38,672 bases of DNA, from assembly GCA_018694295.1 (NCBI GenBank), contig JABHNK010000007.1:1-38672 (forward strand), given 5' to 3'. Shown piece by piece: positions 23,816-32,516 of the stretch. The notes beneath the pieces were generated by a model that was given only the letters and a program-made list of their open reading frames with translations, did not search any database and had not been told where the DNA came from. Source of the stretch: Waddliaceae bacterium (GTDB lineage Bacteria > Chlamydiota > Chlamydiia > Chlamydiales > JABHNK01). A program made the position numbers and the translations under genes. Every line of letters starts with the position of its first letter. The first letter of the stretch is position 1.

Positions 23816-23829
23816 TTAAAAACCATTTT

Positions 23830-23858
23830 TTGTATGAAAAGCGATAATATGTTATATT
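23830..23858 (+). promoter_or_regulatory. Promoter of the suf operon
   Basis: TTGTAT at 23830-23835 and TATATT at 23853-23858 are separated by 17 bp, 33 bp upstream of the sufB start. A clear iron-sulfur regulator site is not recognised. Confidence 0.5.
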
Positions 23859-23890
23859 TCATATGTTTTTATACATCGATAGAGAGATAA

Positions 23891-25324
23891 ATGGTGGATT
23901 CACCCGAAGATAGCAAAAAATATAAGTATGGTTTTGTCACCGACGTCGAGAAAGACGCCATTGCCAAAGGCCTTGATGAAGATGTGATACGTCTCATCTC
24001 GGAGAAGAAGGGGGAGCCTTCTTTCCTCAGAGATTTCCGTCTTAAGGCTTTTGACATCTGGAAGAAGATGGAGGAGCCACATTGGCTCAATGGCACTTAT
24101 CCTAATATTGACTATCAAGAAATATGTTACTACTCTTCTCCAAAGAAGAAACCAAAACTCAATAGCCTTGATGAGGTAGACCCTGAAGTTTTACGTACCT
24201 TCGAAAGGCTAGGGATCCCCGTAAAAGAGCAGAAGCGCCTTACCAATGTCGCCGTTGATATGGTTTTTGATTCCGTATCGATAGGGGTGACGTTTCAAGA
24301 AGAACTTAGCAAGGCGGGCGTTGTGTTGTGCTCTATATCAGAAGCAGTACAGCGCTATCCCGACCTTATTGAGAGCTATCTCGGCAGCGTCGTCTCTCCG
24401 GGAGATAATTTCTTCGCAGCGCTGAATTCTGCGGTTTTCTCCGACGGATCTTTTGTCTACATCCCCAAAGGTGTGACGTGTCCAATGGAGCTTTCGACAT
24501 ATTTCCGTATCAACGATGAGACGGCAGGACAATTTGAGCGCACCCTTATCATCGCCGAAGAGAGGTCTTCGGTGAGCTACCTCGAAGGGTGTACAGCGCC
24601 GATGTATGACACCAACCAGCTCCACGCCGCTATTGTCGAGCTTGTCGCTCTCGATGATGCCACAATAAAATACTCTACGGTGCAGAACTGGTATCCCGGA
24701 GACCCTATTACTGGGAAAGGCGGGGTGTATAACTTCGTGACGAAACGCGGGCTGTGCAAAGGCAAGAACTCGCGAATATCATGGTCGCAAGTTGAGGTTG
24801 GTGCTGCGATAACATGGAAATATCCGGGGTGTATCCTCGAAGGCAAAGGGTCTGTAGGAGAATTTTATTCCGTGGCGCTTACCAACGGTATGATGCAGGC
24901 CGATACAGGAACGAAGATGATACACCTCGGCGAAAATACACGGTCGACGATAGTGTCTAAAGGGATTTCTGCCGATAAATCACATAACAGCTATAGAGGC
25001 GTTGTGAAGATAGGAAAGAATGCTAAAAACGCCCGTAACTATACACAATGCGACTCCATGCTTATAAAAAATGAATGCTCGGCGAATACCTTCCCAGTGA
25101 TAGAGGTGCGCAATACTTCGAGCGAAGTAGAACATGAAGCTTCGACGTCTAAAATGAACGAAGATCAGCTGTTTTATCTGCAGACAAGAGGAATATCGCG
25201 CGAAGAGGCGATAACGATGATCGTCGGGGGTTTCTGTAAAGACGTTATCAAAGAACTGCCACTGGAGTTTGCCACAGAGACGAGGCAGCTACTTACTTTA
25301 AAATTAGAAAACTCAGTAGGATAA
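23891..25324 (+). CDS. sufB: Fe-S cluster scaffold subunit SufB
   Basis: 477 residues. It forms the SufBC2D scaffold that assembles Fe-S clusters. The beta-helix core is visible in [50 protein letters not shown], with [29 protein letters not shown] near the C terminus (the conserved Glu/His region shared with SufD). First gene of sufBCDS; GAGAG precedes the ATG. Full length for the family. Confidence 0.98.
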   Translation: MVDSPEDSKKYKYGFVTDVEKDAIAKGLDEDVIRLISEKKGEPSFLRDFRLKAFDIWKKMEEPHWLNGTYPNIDYQEICYYSSPKKKPKLNSLDEVDPEVLRTFERLGIPVKEQKRLTNVAVDMVFDSVSIGVTFQEELSKAGVVLCSISEAVQRYPDLIESYLGSVVSPGDNFFAALNSAVFSDGSFVYIPKGVTCPMELSTYFRINDETAGQFERTLIIAEERSSVSYLEGCTAPMYDTNQLHAAIVELVALDDATIKYSTVQNWYPGDPITGKGGVYNFVTKRGLCKGKNSRISWSQVEVGAAITWKYPGCILEGKGSVGEFYSVALTNGMMQADTGTKMIHLGENTRSTIVSKGISADKSHNSYRGVVKIGKNAKNARNYTQCDSMLIKNECSANTFPVIEVRNTSSEVEHEASTSKMNEDQLFYLQTRGISREEAITMIVGGFCKDVIKELPLEFATETRQLLTLKLENSVG

Positions 25325-25329
25325 AGAAT

Positions 25330-26088
25330 ATGTTTGAGATACGAAACCTTCACGTCGCCGTCGATGGTAAAGAGATCATTAAGGGCTTTACATTGAAGAT
25401 ACAAAAAGGTGAAATACACGTTATCATGGGGCCTAACGGCACAGGAAAGTCCACTCTTGCGAAGGCTATCGCCGGACACCCCGCATACGAAATTCTTGAT
25501 GGAGAAGTCCTTTTTGATAGGAAGAATATCCTTGACCTCAGCATTGAAGAGCGTGTCCATTGCGGAATTTTTATGGGATTTCAGTATCCCGTCGAAGTTC
25601 CCGGTGTTACCAATGAGCTTTTCCTTCGCACCTCATATAATTCTATATGTAAAACCCAGGGGAAAAAGGTGCTTTCCCAAGAGGACTTTTCCGAGTATCT
25701 CAGCGCAACAATGAAAGCTATGGAGATAAGATCCGAGTTTAAAGAACGTAATGTCAATGAGGGGTTTTCCGGTGGTGAAAAGAAGCGTAACGAGATCTTG
25801 CAGATGGCGATACTAGACCCTAAAGTAGCGATTTTGGACGAGACAGATTCTGGTCTTGATATCGACGCCCTTCGTATAGTAGCAAGCGGAGTTAATAGGG
25901 TGATGTCTTCAGAAAAATGCCTGTTATTGATAACACACTACCAGCGTCTTCTTGATTATATCACCCCAGATTATGTTCATATTATGATGGATGGAAAAAT
26001 AGTGCAGTCTGGGACAGCAGGCCTTGCCTGCGAGCTTGAGAAAAAAGGTTACGGCAAACTTTTTGAGTCCGAAGGAGAAGGGAAGTGA
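25330..26088 (+). CDS. sufC: Fe-S assembly ATPase SufC
   Basis: 252 residues, an ABC-type ATPase of the SufBCD complex. Walker A GPNGTGKST is near residue 36, the signature NEGFSGGEKKRNE near 139, Walker B VAILDETDSGLDID near 160, and the switch His in LLITHY. AGGA precedes the ATG. Its TGA overlaps the GTG start of sufD. Confidence 0.98.
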   Translation: MFEIRNLHVAVDGKEIIKGFTLKIQKGEIHVIMGPNGTGKSTLAKAIAGHPAYEILDGEVLFDRKNILDLSIEERVHCGIFMGFQYPVEVPGVTNELFLRTSYNSICKTQGKKVLSQEDFSEYLSATMKAMEIRSEFKERNVNEGFSGGEKKRNEILQMAILDPKVAILDETDSGLDIDALRIVASGVNRVMSSEKCLLLITHYQRLLDYITPDYVHIMMDGKIVQSGTAGLACELEKKGYGKLFESEGEGK

Positions 26089-27392
26089 GTAAAAAAAATG
26101 TAAAGCAGCATTACATTGCAGAAGGAGGCCCGTTTTACAAGAGCATCGCTGAGTGTTATAGCGCCGTTTCTGGCGATGGCCTTCACAAGTTCCGCTCTGC
26201 CGCATGGAAAAGTTTTTGCTGCAAAGGCCTTCCTAGTGGAAGCACTACAGAGTTTAAAGGAGTACCTCTTCGTGACCTTTATAAGTCTTCATATAGCAAC
26301 GTTTATAGTAAAGAAGCGCATGCCGAAGAAATCCTCGAAGGAATTTTTCCTGAGTGTTCTGACAGTGTTCTTCTCTTTGTTGATGGAGCATATAGTCCTC
26401 GTTTGTCAAAAATTGGTGCTTTACATGAAGGAGTTATTATTGCTCCTCTTGAAGAGGCTTTTAAAAGGTATGCTGCTTTTTTCAGAGGACATATTAAAAA
26501 TTTAGACAACGAGGAAGACCCTTTTGTGTTACTTAACGGCGCGTTTGCTGGCGATGGCGTTTTTATTTATATTCCTCCCGATGTTTCTGTAGACGTTCCT
26601 TTGCATGTGTTGATGACAACGAAATCTGATGTTACGATGACTTTTCCTCGAGTACATCTTTTTGCTGGGAGAAATTCTTCTGTTACATTATATACACACA
26701 CAAACAACAGCGCTTCCGACAGCTTTGCTAGTGGCGTCCATGATTTTGTTGTCGATGCTGGAGCGAGAGTTCACCATATTATGACGTCATCGAAAAATGC
26801 CTCTTGGCAGTTTGAAAGTGTCCGGGCTCGAGTAAAAAAAGACGGAATTTTTAAAAGTATTACTGTCGTCGATAGTGGTAGCTGCGTTCGTTATGACAGC
26901 GAAGTTATTCTCGAAGAAGACAACGCTGCAGCATATTGTTCTGGGGGTTGGCTATTAGAAGGCAATGACGGCGTTTATATCAATAACATCGTTGATCATC
27001 GCGCGCCTTCAACGGTCTCTCGTCAGCTTTACAAAGGCGTTTGTAACGATGCCAGCAGGTCTTCGTTTGTTGGAAAAGTTATTGTTGGCAGCGAAGCTCA
27101 TGATACCGATGCGCGACAGGAGAACAAGAATATTTTGTTGGGCGACGATGCTATTGCCGATATTTTTCCTTCTATGGAGATTTTCGCCGACGATGTAAAA
27201 GCTTCTCACGGTGCCACTGTTGGAGCTCTCGACGACGAAGAGATTTTTTATTTGCGGTCACGAGGTCTATCGCTTTCCGAGGCGCGGAGTTTGTTGGTAT
27301 ATGGTTTCAACAAAGAGGTCCTTGACTTCATACCCCTTGATTCGTTACGAAGAGTATTAGAAGATAAAGCCCGGAGGTTTATATCATCATGA
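26085..27392 (+). CDS. sufD: Fe-S assembly subunit SufD
   Basis: 435 residues, paralogous to SufB. IYIPPDVSVDVPLHVLMTT is the beta-helix start. The C terminus DVKASHGATVGALDDEEIFYLRSRGLSLSEARSLLVYGF matches the SufD end, including the conserved His. The start is GTG overlapping the sufC stop (GTGA), with GAAGGAG upstream. Its stop overlaps the sufS start (ATGA). Confidence 0.96.
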   Translation: MSKKNVKQHYIAEGGPFYKSIAECYSAVSGDGLHKFRSAAWKSFCCKGLPSGSTTEFKGVPLRDLYKSSYSNVYSKEAHAEEILEGIFPECSDSVLLFVDGAYSPRLSKIGALHEGVIIAPLEEAFKRYAAFFRGHIKNLDNEEDPFVLLNGAFAGDGVFIYIPPDVSVDVPLHVLMTTKSDVTMTFPRVHLFAGRNSSVTLYTHTNNSASDSFASGVHDFVVDAGARVHHIMTSSKNASWQFESVRARVKKDGIFKSITVVDSGSCVRYDSEVILEEDNAAAYCSGGWLLEGNDGVYINNIVDHRAPSTVSRQLYKGVCNDASRSSFVGKVIVGSEAHDTDARQENKNILLGDDAIADIFPSMEIFADDVKASHGATVGALDDEEIFYLRSRGLSLSEARSLLVYGFNKEVLDFIPLDSLRRVLEDKARRFISS

Positions 27393-28624
27393 ACGACGCC
27401 ATTGATTTCATCGCTGTCCGCGACGGTTTTCCCATGCTTAAATCTACGATGCATGGTAAGCCCCTTGTTTATTTAGACTCTGCAGCGACGACACATAAGC
27501 CTGAGAAAGTTATTTCTGCGATGTCGGATTTCTATCGCAACGAGTATGCCACCGTACATCGTGCCATATATGAGCTTTCGCTACACGCAACGGAACGTTA
27601 TAATGCTGTAAGGGGAGTCGTTAAAAATTTCATCAACGCCCCATCAGAAAACACCATAGTCTTCACAAGGGGAACGACAGAAAGCATAAACCTTGTAGCA
27701 TCGTCTTTTGGAAAATCTTTCATCACTACTGGCGACGAGGTTGTTATTTCTGAGATAGAACACCATTCGAACATCGTCCCTTGGCAGCTTATGTGTGAAG
27801 AGCGCGGTGCTGTCTTGCGTGTTATTCCTGTCGATGATAATGGTGAGATTATCATTGAAGAGTATAGAAAAATGCTTGGTGCAAAGACAAAACTCGTGGC
27901 AATTTGTCATGTGGCGAATTCTATCGGGACGGTACTCCCTGTTAAAGAAATGGTTTCTATGGCACATGATGTTGGTGCCAAAACTCTCGTCGATGGCGCA
28001 CAAGCAGCGCCGCATTATCCTATAGATGTCCAAGACCTCGACGCCGATTTCTATGCGTTTTCCGGACATAAAGTTTATGGCCCTACGGGTATAGGCATTC
28101 TTTATGGTAAGAAGGAGCTCCTCGAGGCTTTACCGCCATATCATGGTGGTGGCGATATGGTTGACATCGTAACGATGGCGAAAACAACGTATCAGCAGCC
28201 GCCTTTGAAATTTGAGGCGGGGACGCCTATGATAGCAGAGGTTATTGGTTTGGGTGCAGCTCTCGAATATGTTATGGATAAAGGTATCGAAACGATACAT
28301 TCCTACGAGGAAAAACTTTTGGGTTATGCTTTAGATTGTTTTGATAATAGCGGTATCGACGGGCTTAAGGTTTTAGGCCCCTGTAAAGCCAGACGCTCTG
28401 GTATTGTAAGCTTTATCGTCGATGGTATTCACTCTCTTGACATCGGGACGATGCTAGATTTTAAAGGTGTAGCGATACGAACAGGGCATCATTGTGCACA
28501 GCCGACGATGGAGCGTTTTGGCGTGACATCAACAGCGCGGATGTCGCTGGGGATATATAACAACGAAAGCGATATCGATATATTTTTCGAAGGACTGAAA
28601 GAGGTCGTAGCTAAACTTCGATGA
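27389..28624 (+). CDS. sufS: Cysteine desulfurase SufS
   Basis: 411 residues, a PLP enzyme that delivers sulfur from cysteine to the SufBCD scaffold. LDSAATTHKP lies at the start, the PLP lysine about 228 in AFSGHKVYGPTGIG, and the persulfide cysteine about 369 in RTGHHCAQPTM. This is the group II arrangement. No sufE/sufU partner is in the operon. The gene overlaps the convergent pepP by 14 bp. Confidence 0.97.
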   Translation: MNDAIDFIAVRDGFPMLKSTMHGKPLVYLDSAATTHKPEKVISAMSDFYRNEYATVHRAIYELSLHATERYNAVRGVVKNFINAPSENTIVFTRGTTESINLVASSFGKSFITTGDEVVISEIEHHSNIVPWQLMCEERGAVLRVIPVDDNGEIIIEEYRKMLGAKTKLVAICHVANSIGTVLPVKEMVSMAHDVGAKTLVDGAQAAPHYPIDVQDLDADFYAFSGHKVYGPTGIGILYGKKELLEALPPYHGGGDMVDIVTMAKTTYQQPPLKFEAGTPMIAEVIGLGAALEYVMDKGIETIHSYEEKLLGYALDCFDNSGIDGLKVLGPCKARRSGIVSFIVDGIHSLDIGTMLDFKGVAIRTGHHCAQPTMERFGVTSTARMSLGIYNNESDIDIFFEGLKEVVAKLR

Positions 28625-29693
28625 CAATGGCTTCGGTAGGGCGCTGTGTCAGGCTTTCGTAGCCGTCTTTTGTTATCACTATAGTATCTTCGATGCGCAC
28701 ACCTCCGATATCTGGGAGATATATTCCAGGTTCTACAGTTATAACCATACCTTCTTGTAGTTTTATGTCGCACCACGGATCTTTGTGCGTTACGACGGGT
28801 GTTTCATGGACGTTGAGGCCGACGCCGTGTCCGAGTCCGTGTGAGAAATATTCACCATATCCTTCAGCGGAGATAATGTTGCGGGCGGCATTGTCTAGAG
28901 TGCCGAGATCCGTTCCTGGGCGGCATAATTCTAAAGCGGCCTTTTGCGCTCGCTGTACAATGTCATGGATCTTTGTTATCTCTGTGCTAGGGTCGCCGAA
29001 GAATGCTACACGTGTCATATCGGAGGCGTAGTTTTCTACGGTGACGCCGATATCCATAAGGATGACGCTGTTTTTCGTGAGTTTTGACGTTCCAGCACGA
29101 TGATGAGGAAGTGCGCTGTTTGCTCCGAAGGAGATATTACTTTCGAAAGAAGGTGCTTCCCCGCCATTTTTTTTCCAGAAAATTTCCATCTCTGTGGCAA
29201 CGGCTTTTTCCGTGATACCTTCTTTAAGAATAGAGCATGCATAGTCCCATCCTTGTGCTGCAAGGGCGGCGGAATTGCGCAAGGATTTGATTTCTTCAGC
29301 GTCTTTTATGCTACGAAGTTCTTTAAGCGGGGAGTCGGCGGCGACAAGGGTGATATCTTTAGAGGACAACTTCTTTTCGAGAGCGATAAAGGAGTTGTAT
29401 GTCATAGTGGCGCCATCAACAGTCACACTTTTTATACTTTTTTTGGTTAGAGCTTCGACGAGCGCCGTTTTTGTCGTGGCGACGACGTCTATGGTGCCTA
29501 ATTTCTTACATTCTTCGTAGTATCTGCTGTCGACTAAGATGGAGGCGCTAGAGGTGTCGATAAGAAGCTGTCCCATCGAGATGTCAAGCCCGGTGAGATA
29601 TAAGATGTTTAAGGGTTCTTCGATAAGCAGGGCTTTATAGCCTTTTTCTTCTATGAGATTTTGTGTTTTTTTGATTCGAGCGCTGAAATTCAT
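28611..29693 (-). CDS. pepP: Xaa-Pro aminopeptidase (M24 family)
   Basis: 360 residues, a dimetal peptidase cleaving before proline. Metal ligands are recognisable: Asp in LMDIGVTVENYASDMTRVAFFG (two Asp), His in GHGLGHGVGLNVHE, Glu in TVEPGIYLPD and Glu in VRIEDTIVI. The N-terminal creatinase-like domain occupies about 1-125. AAGGA precedes the ATG. It lies 13 bp downstream of mutL in the same operon, an order that I recall from Chlamydia. Distinguishing PepP from PepQ is not possible by eye. Confidence 0.93.
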   Translation of the reverse strand: MNFSARIKKTQNLIEEKGYKALLIEEPLNILYLTGLDISMGQLLIDTSSASILVDSRYYEECKKLGTIDVVATTKTALVEALTKKSIKSVTVDGATMTYNSFIALEKKLSSKDITLVAADSPLKELRSIKDAEEIKSLRNSAALAAQGWDYACSILKEGITEKAVATEMEIFWKKNGGEAPSFESNISFGANSALPHHRAGTSKLTKNSVILMDIGVTVENYASDMTRVAFFGDPSTEITKIHDIVQRAQKAALELCRPGTDLGTLDNAARNIISAEGYGEYFSHGLGHGVGLNVHETPVVTHKDPWCDIKLQEGMVITVEPGIYLPDIGGVRIEDTIVITKDGYESLTQRPTEAIVIEV

Positions 29694-29706
29694 CTTTTTT
29701 CCTTTT

Positions 29707-31467
29707 TCAGTAGAACTTTTTTTGTAGCTCTTCTTCTGTTATTGTGGCGACAATAGCCTCGCCTTGTGGCGTTTGGTATGGATCGCTACATTTCATTAAA
29801 GTGTTGACGATACTTTGTGAGTCGTTGGCCGTCAACGTATTTTTTTTCGGTATCGCGGCCTTGGCGACGGCAACGGCGAGCTTTTCGCGACGTTCTTTTT
29901 TGAGTTTCCCTGGAGCCCCGAGGTTTTCGATAATGGCATCAACGAAAGAAGCGACATCACCGCTGTCGAGAGACTGCGGTATAGCATCGACTACGAAGTC
30001 GTTGCCGCCAAAATCTCTGATGCCGACACCGAAGCCATTGAGAATATCTAGATGTTCCTTGAGGAGCACGGCTTCTGCTGCAGAGAATTCTAGCGTTATA
30101 GGAATTAGAAGGTTTTGTATTCCTAAAGAAGAGATCCCGCGCTGTGAAGAGCCGTCGATAAGCTCTTCGAAGAAGATACGGAATTGTGCGCGTCGCCTGT
30201 CGACGATGGCAAGTCCTTTTTTTGTGGCGTCGAGGGACGAAGCATCGAGAAGGAGATATTCTCCGAGGACGCCGAGGACTTGTGGTAATGTTATGACGTC
30301 GAGGACGTCTTCTGTCGAAAATGCCGGCTCAGGAATGATGTTGCGAAATGTCGGTACCGAAAAAGAAGCCATATTTTTTGGGAGGGCGGAATCGCTAGGG
30401 GAGAATGTTGGTGATACTGTAGGCGCCGAAGAATCGATACCATCGTGTTTAGGATGTAAAGCCTTCATAAGGGCTTTATCGACGCCAGTGGATACGGTTT
30501 TTCTTATGGCTTTTTCGTTGTGGAAGCGTACTTCGCGTTTCTGTGGATGGACGTTTACATCGATTAAGCTTCCTGGGAGGGTAATATGTAGAAGGAAAGC
30601 TGGGAAGCGCCTCTCTGTTAGGCGCGTGCTGTATCCGTCAGCTACAGCGTATGACACCGTCGGTGATGATAGAGGTCTTTTATTTATGAAGATATGCTGT
30701 CCCGACCTGTTTGGCCTTGTATATGAAGGTATGCCGACGACGCCTTCGACGATAATGTCTCCCTCGCGATGATAAACATGTCGCGAAGATTCCAAGAATT
30801 CTTTGCCAAGGACGTCAGCGATGCGAGTTTTTAGGCTGTCGGTGAAAGAAACGTCATCCCAGGCCTTTAGGGAAAGCTGCTTTTTTTCATTGACGATGAA
30901 GTCGAAAGAAACCCCAGGGTTTGCAAGGGCAAGGGCTCCGACGACTTTATGTATCTGTCCGGTGTCTTGGGAGATGTTTTTCTGGAACTTTTTCCTTACG
31001 GGAACGTTAAAGAACAGCGAAGAGATCTCTATCGTCGTTCCTGGTGACCGCGCCGCTGGGCGGCATGACATTATTTTTCCGCCATCGACGGTGACCATGG
31101 TAGCTTCGGCGTCGCCATGAGGACATGTCAGCATAACGAACTTCGATATCGACGCTATAGAGGGGATTGCCTCGCCGCGGAAGCCCATAGTAGAGATTTC
31201 TTCGAGGTCATCAACACCGCTAATCTTCGATGTTGCATGCCTTTCGAGGCTTAGAAGGGCGTCGTCGGTAGACATCCCACATCCGTTGTCGAGGATGCGG
31301 ATAAGCTGTCGGCCCCCAGCTTTTATCTCGACAGAAACTTCCGTTGCTCCGGAATCGAGGGCATTTTCAAGAAGTTCCTTCACCACAGAGGCGGGGTTTT
31401 CGATTACTTCGCCGGCAGCGATTTTGTTGATGGAATTGTCGTTAAGGACGCGTATTGTAGTAGGCAT
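29707..31467 (-). CDS. mutL: DNA mismatch repair protein MutL
   Basis: 586 residues, GHKL ATPase linking MutS to strand processing. KIAAGEVIENPASVVKELLENALDSGAT, DNGCGM and GFRGEAIPSIASIS form the N-terminal ATPase (about 1-330). A short linker (about 335-390) leads to a C-terminal dimerisation domain. At 423-435 the sequence DRRRAQFRIFFEE occupies the position where endonuclease-type MutL has DQHA(x)2E(x)4E, and it lacks that motif's His and first Glu. CSDPYQTPQGEAI stands near the C terminus. No strong SD is seen before the ATG. Confidence 0.96.
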   Translation of the reverse strand: MPTTIRVLNDNSINKIAAGEVIENPASVVKELLENALDSGATEVSVEIKAGGRQLIRILDNGCGMSTDDALLSLERHATSKISGVDDLEEISTMGFRGEAIPSIASISKFVMLTCPHGDAEATMVTVDGGKIMSCRPAARSPGTTIEISSLFFNVPVRKKFQKNISQDTGQIHKVVGALALANPGVSFDFIVNEKKQLSLKAWDDVSFTDSLKTRIADVLGKEFLESSRHVYHREGDIIVEGVVGIPSYTRPNRSGQHIFINKRPLSSPTVSYAVADGYSTRLTERRFPAFLLHITLPGSLIDVNVHPQKREVRFHNEKAIRKTVSTGVDKALMKALHPKHDGIDSSAPTVSPTFSPSDSALPKNMASFSVPTFRNIIPEPAFSTEDVLDVITLPQVLGVLGEYLLLDASSLDATKKGLAIVDRRRAQFRIFFEELIDGSSQRGISSLGIQNLLIPITLEFSAAEAVLLKEHLDILNGFGVGIRDFGGNDFVVDAIPQSLDSGDVASFVDAIIENLGAPGKLKKERREKLAVAVAKAAIPKKNTLTANDSQSIVNTLMKCSDPYQTPQGEAIVATITEEELQKKFY

Positions 31468-31490
31468 AATGAGTAGTTTTGTTTGTTTAA

Positions 31491-31648
31491 CTGACCTTAC
31501 GCGCTACTCTCACTTTATTGGCGTGCTGCAAGGAACAATCTGCTACGTATTCCTCCTCACCCAGCTCTTCAGAGCTTGGTTCGTCAGAAGTACTTGCATC
31601 TTGCCCCTTTCGCTACACCACTAAAGCAAGATTAGCGCGTAACATCAG
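31491..31648. mobile_element. Family A MITE-like element, full copy A4
   Basis: 158 bp in the same orientation as A3. Left end CTGACCTTACGCGCTACTCT, right end (reversed) CTGATGTTACGCGCTAATCT. The flanks TGTTTAA and TGTTTAT agree at 6 of 7 positions, as for a target duplication with one change. It fills half of the 319-bp gap between the divergent mutL and rpsD genes, upstream of the rpsD promoter. Its internal open frame is shared with A3 and is not convincing as a gene. Confidence 0.85.
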
Positions 31649-31710
31649 TGTTTATGATACGATATATAGTACCATCACAACAAAAACGTTACAATACCTA
31701 TAAAAAGGTC

Positions 31711-31739
31711 TTGTAGAAAAACGACGAACACCGTATGAT
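31711..31739 (+). promoter_or_regulatory. rpsD promoter
   Basis: TTGTAG at 31711-31716 and TATGAT at 31734-31739 with a 17-bp spacer, about 48 bp before the rpsD start. Confidence 0.55.
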
Positions 31740-31786
31740 TGATGGCGTATTTTATATTTTTATATGACAACCCTTTAGGAGAATTA

Positions 31787-32404
31787 ATGGCTCGATACAG
31801 AGGACCCAAAAACAAGATAGCCCGAAGATTCCAAGCGAACGTCTTCGGCCGCGCACGTAACCCTATGCTTCACAAGCAGAACCCTCCAGGAATGCACGGC
31901 GCTCGCCGCCGCAAGAAGTCCGACTATGGTCTTCAGCTTGAAGAGAAGCAGAAGCTAAAAGCATCTTTTGGGATGATCAGCGAGAAGCAGCTTCTTCGCT
32001 ATTATCGCGAAGCTGTACGTCGTGAAGGCAACACATCACACACTCTTCTTGAGATGTTGGAGTCGCGCCTTGACAATATCGTTTACAGACTAAAGCTTGC
32101 GCCGACGATATTAGCGGCACATCAGCTCGTCGCCCACGGACACATCCAAGTTAACGGCAAGAAGGTCGACATCAGATCTTTCTTAGTGAAGCCAGGCATG
32201 GAGATCTCGATAAGAGAGAAGTCACGGAAGATAGCATGCGTACTTAACGCCCTCGAAGGTGGACGTGATGTTCCCGAGTATCTTTCTCTTAACAAAGACG
32301 CTTTTTCTGGAACGATGTTAGCAACACCGAAATACGACCTTGTGTCGTTGCCGATGCCTGTCAACGTCGCTGTTGTTTGTGAATTCTTAGCACACACGAA
32401 GTAA
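31787..32404 (+). CDS. rpsD: Ribosomal protein S4
   Basis: 205 residues beginning MARYRGPKNKIARRF. The open frame extends upstream to 31739, but AGGAG at correct spacing and the family N terminus fix the start at 31787. The S4 RNA-binding domain lies at about 90-155 (LESRLDNIVYRLKLAPTILAAHQLVAHGHIQVNGKKVDIRSFLVKPGMEI). It binds 16S rRNA early in 30S assembly. It stands alone with its own promoter and terminator instead of in an rpoA operon, as I recall for Chlamydia. Confidence 0.98.
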   Translation: MARYRGPKNKIARRFQANVFGRARNPMLHKQNPPGMHGARRRKKSDYGLQLEEKQKLKASFGMISEKQLLRYYREAVRREGNTSHTLLEMLESRLDNIVYRLKLAPTILAAHQLVAHGHIQVNGKKVDIRSFLVKPGMEISIREKSRKIACVLNALEGGRDVPEYLSLNKDAFSGTMLATPKYDLVSLPMPVNVAVVCEFLAHTK

Positions 32405-32439
32405 AAGCAATACCACTGGTATTAAAACTACCTCCTTTT

Positions 32440-32478
32440 CGGCGGAAGCATCATCGATGTTTTCGCCGTTTTTTTTTG
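32440..32478 (+). terminator. rpsD terminator
   Basis: A 13-bp stem, CGGCGGAAGCATC / GATGTTTTCGCCG, with two G-U pairs and a 3-base loop, followed by a T run. Confidence 0.9.
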
Positions 32479-32516
32479 TCGCTAGTTAGAGCGTTTATTG
32501 ACACCGAACTTCGAAC

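Noticed and set aside
29744-30772. 342-codon open frame on the + strand
   Set aside because: It lies antisense to mutL, which has full family motifs; the frame is a by-product of codon composition.
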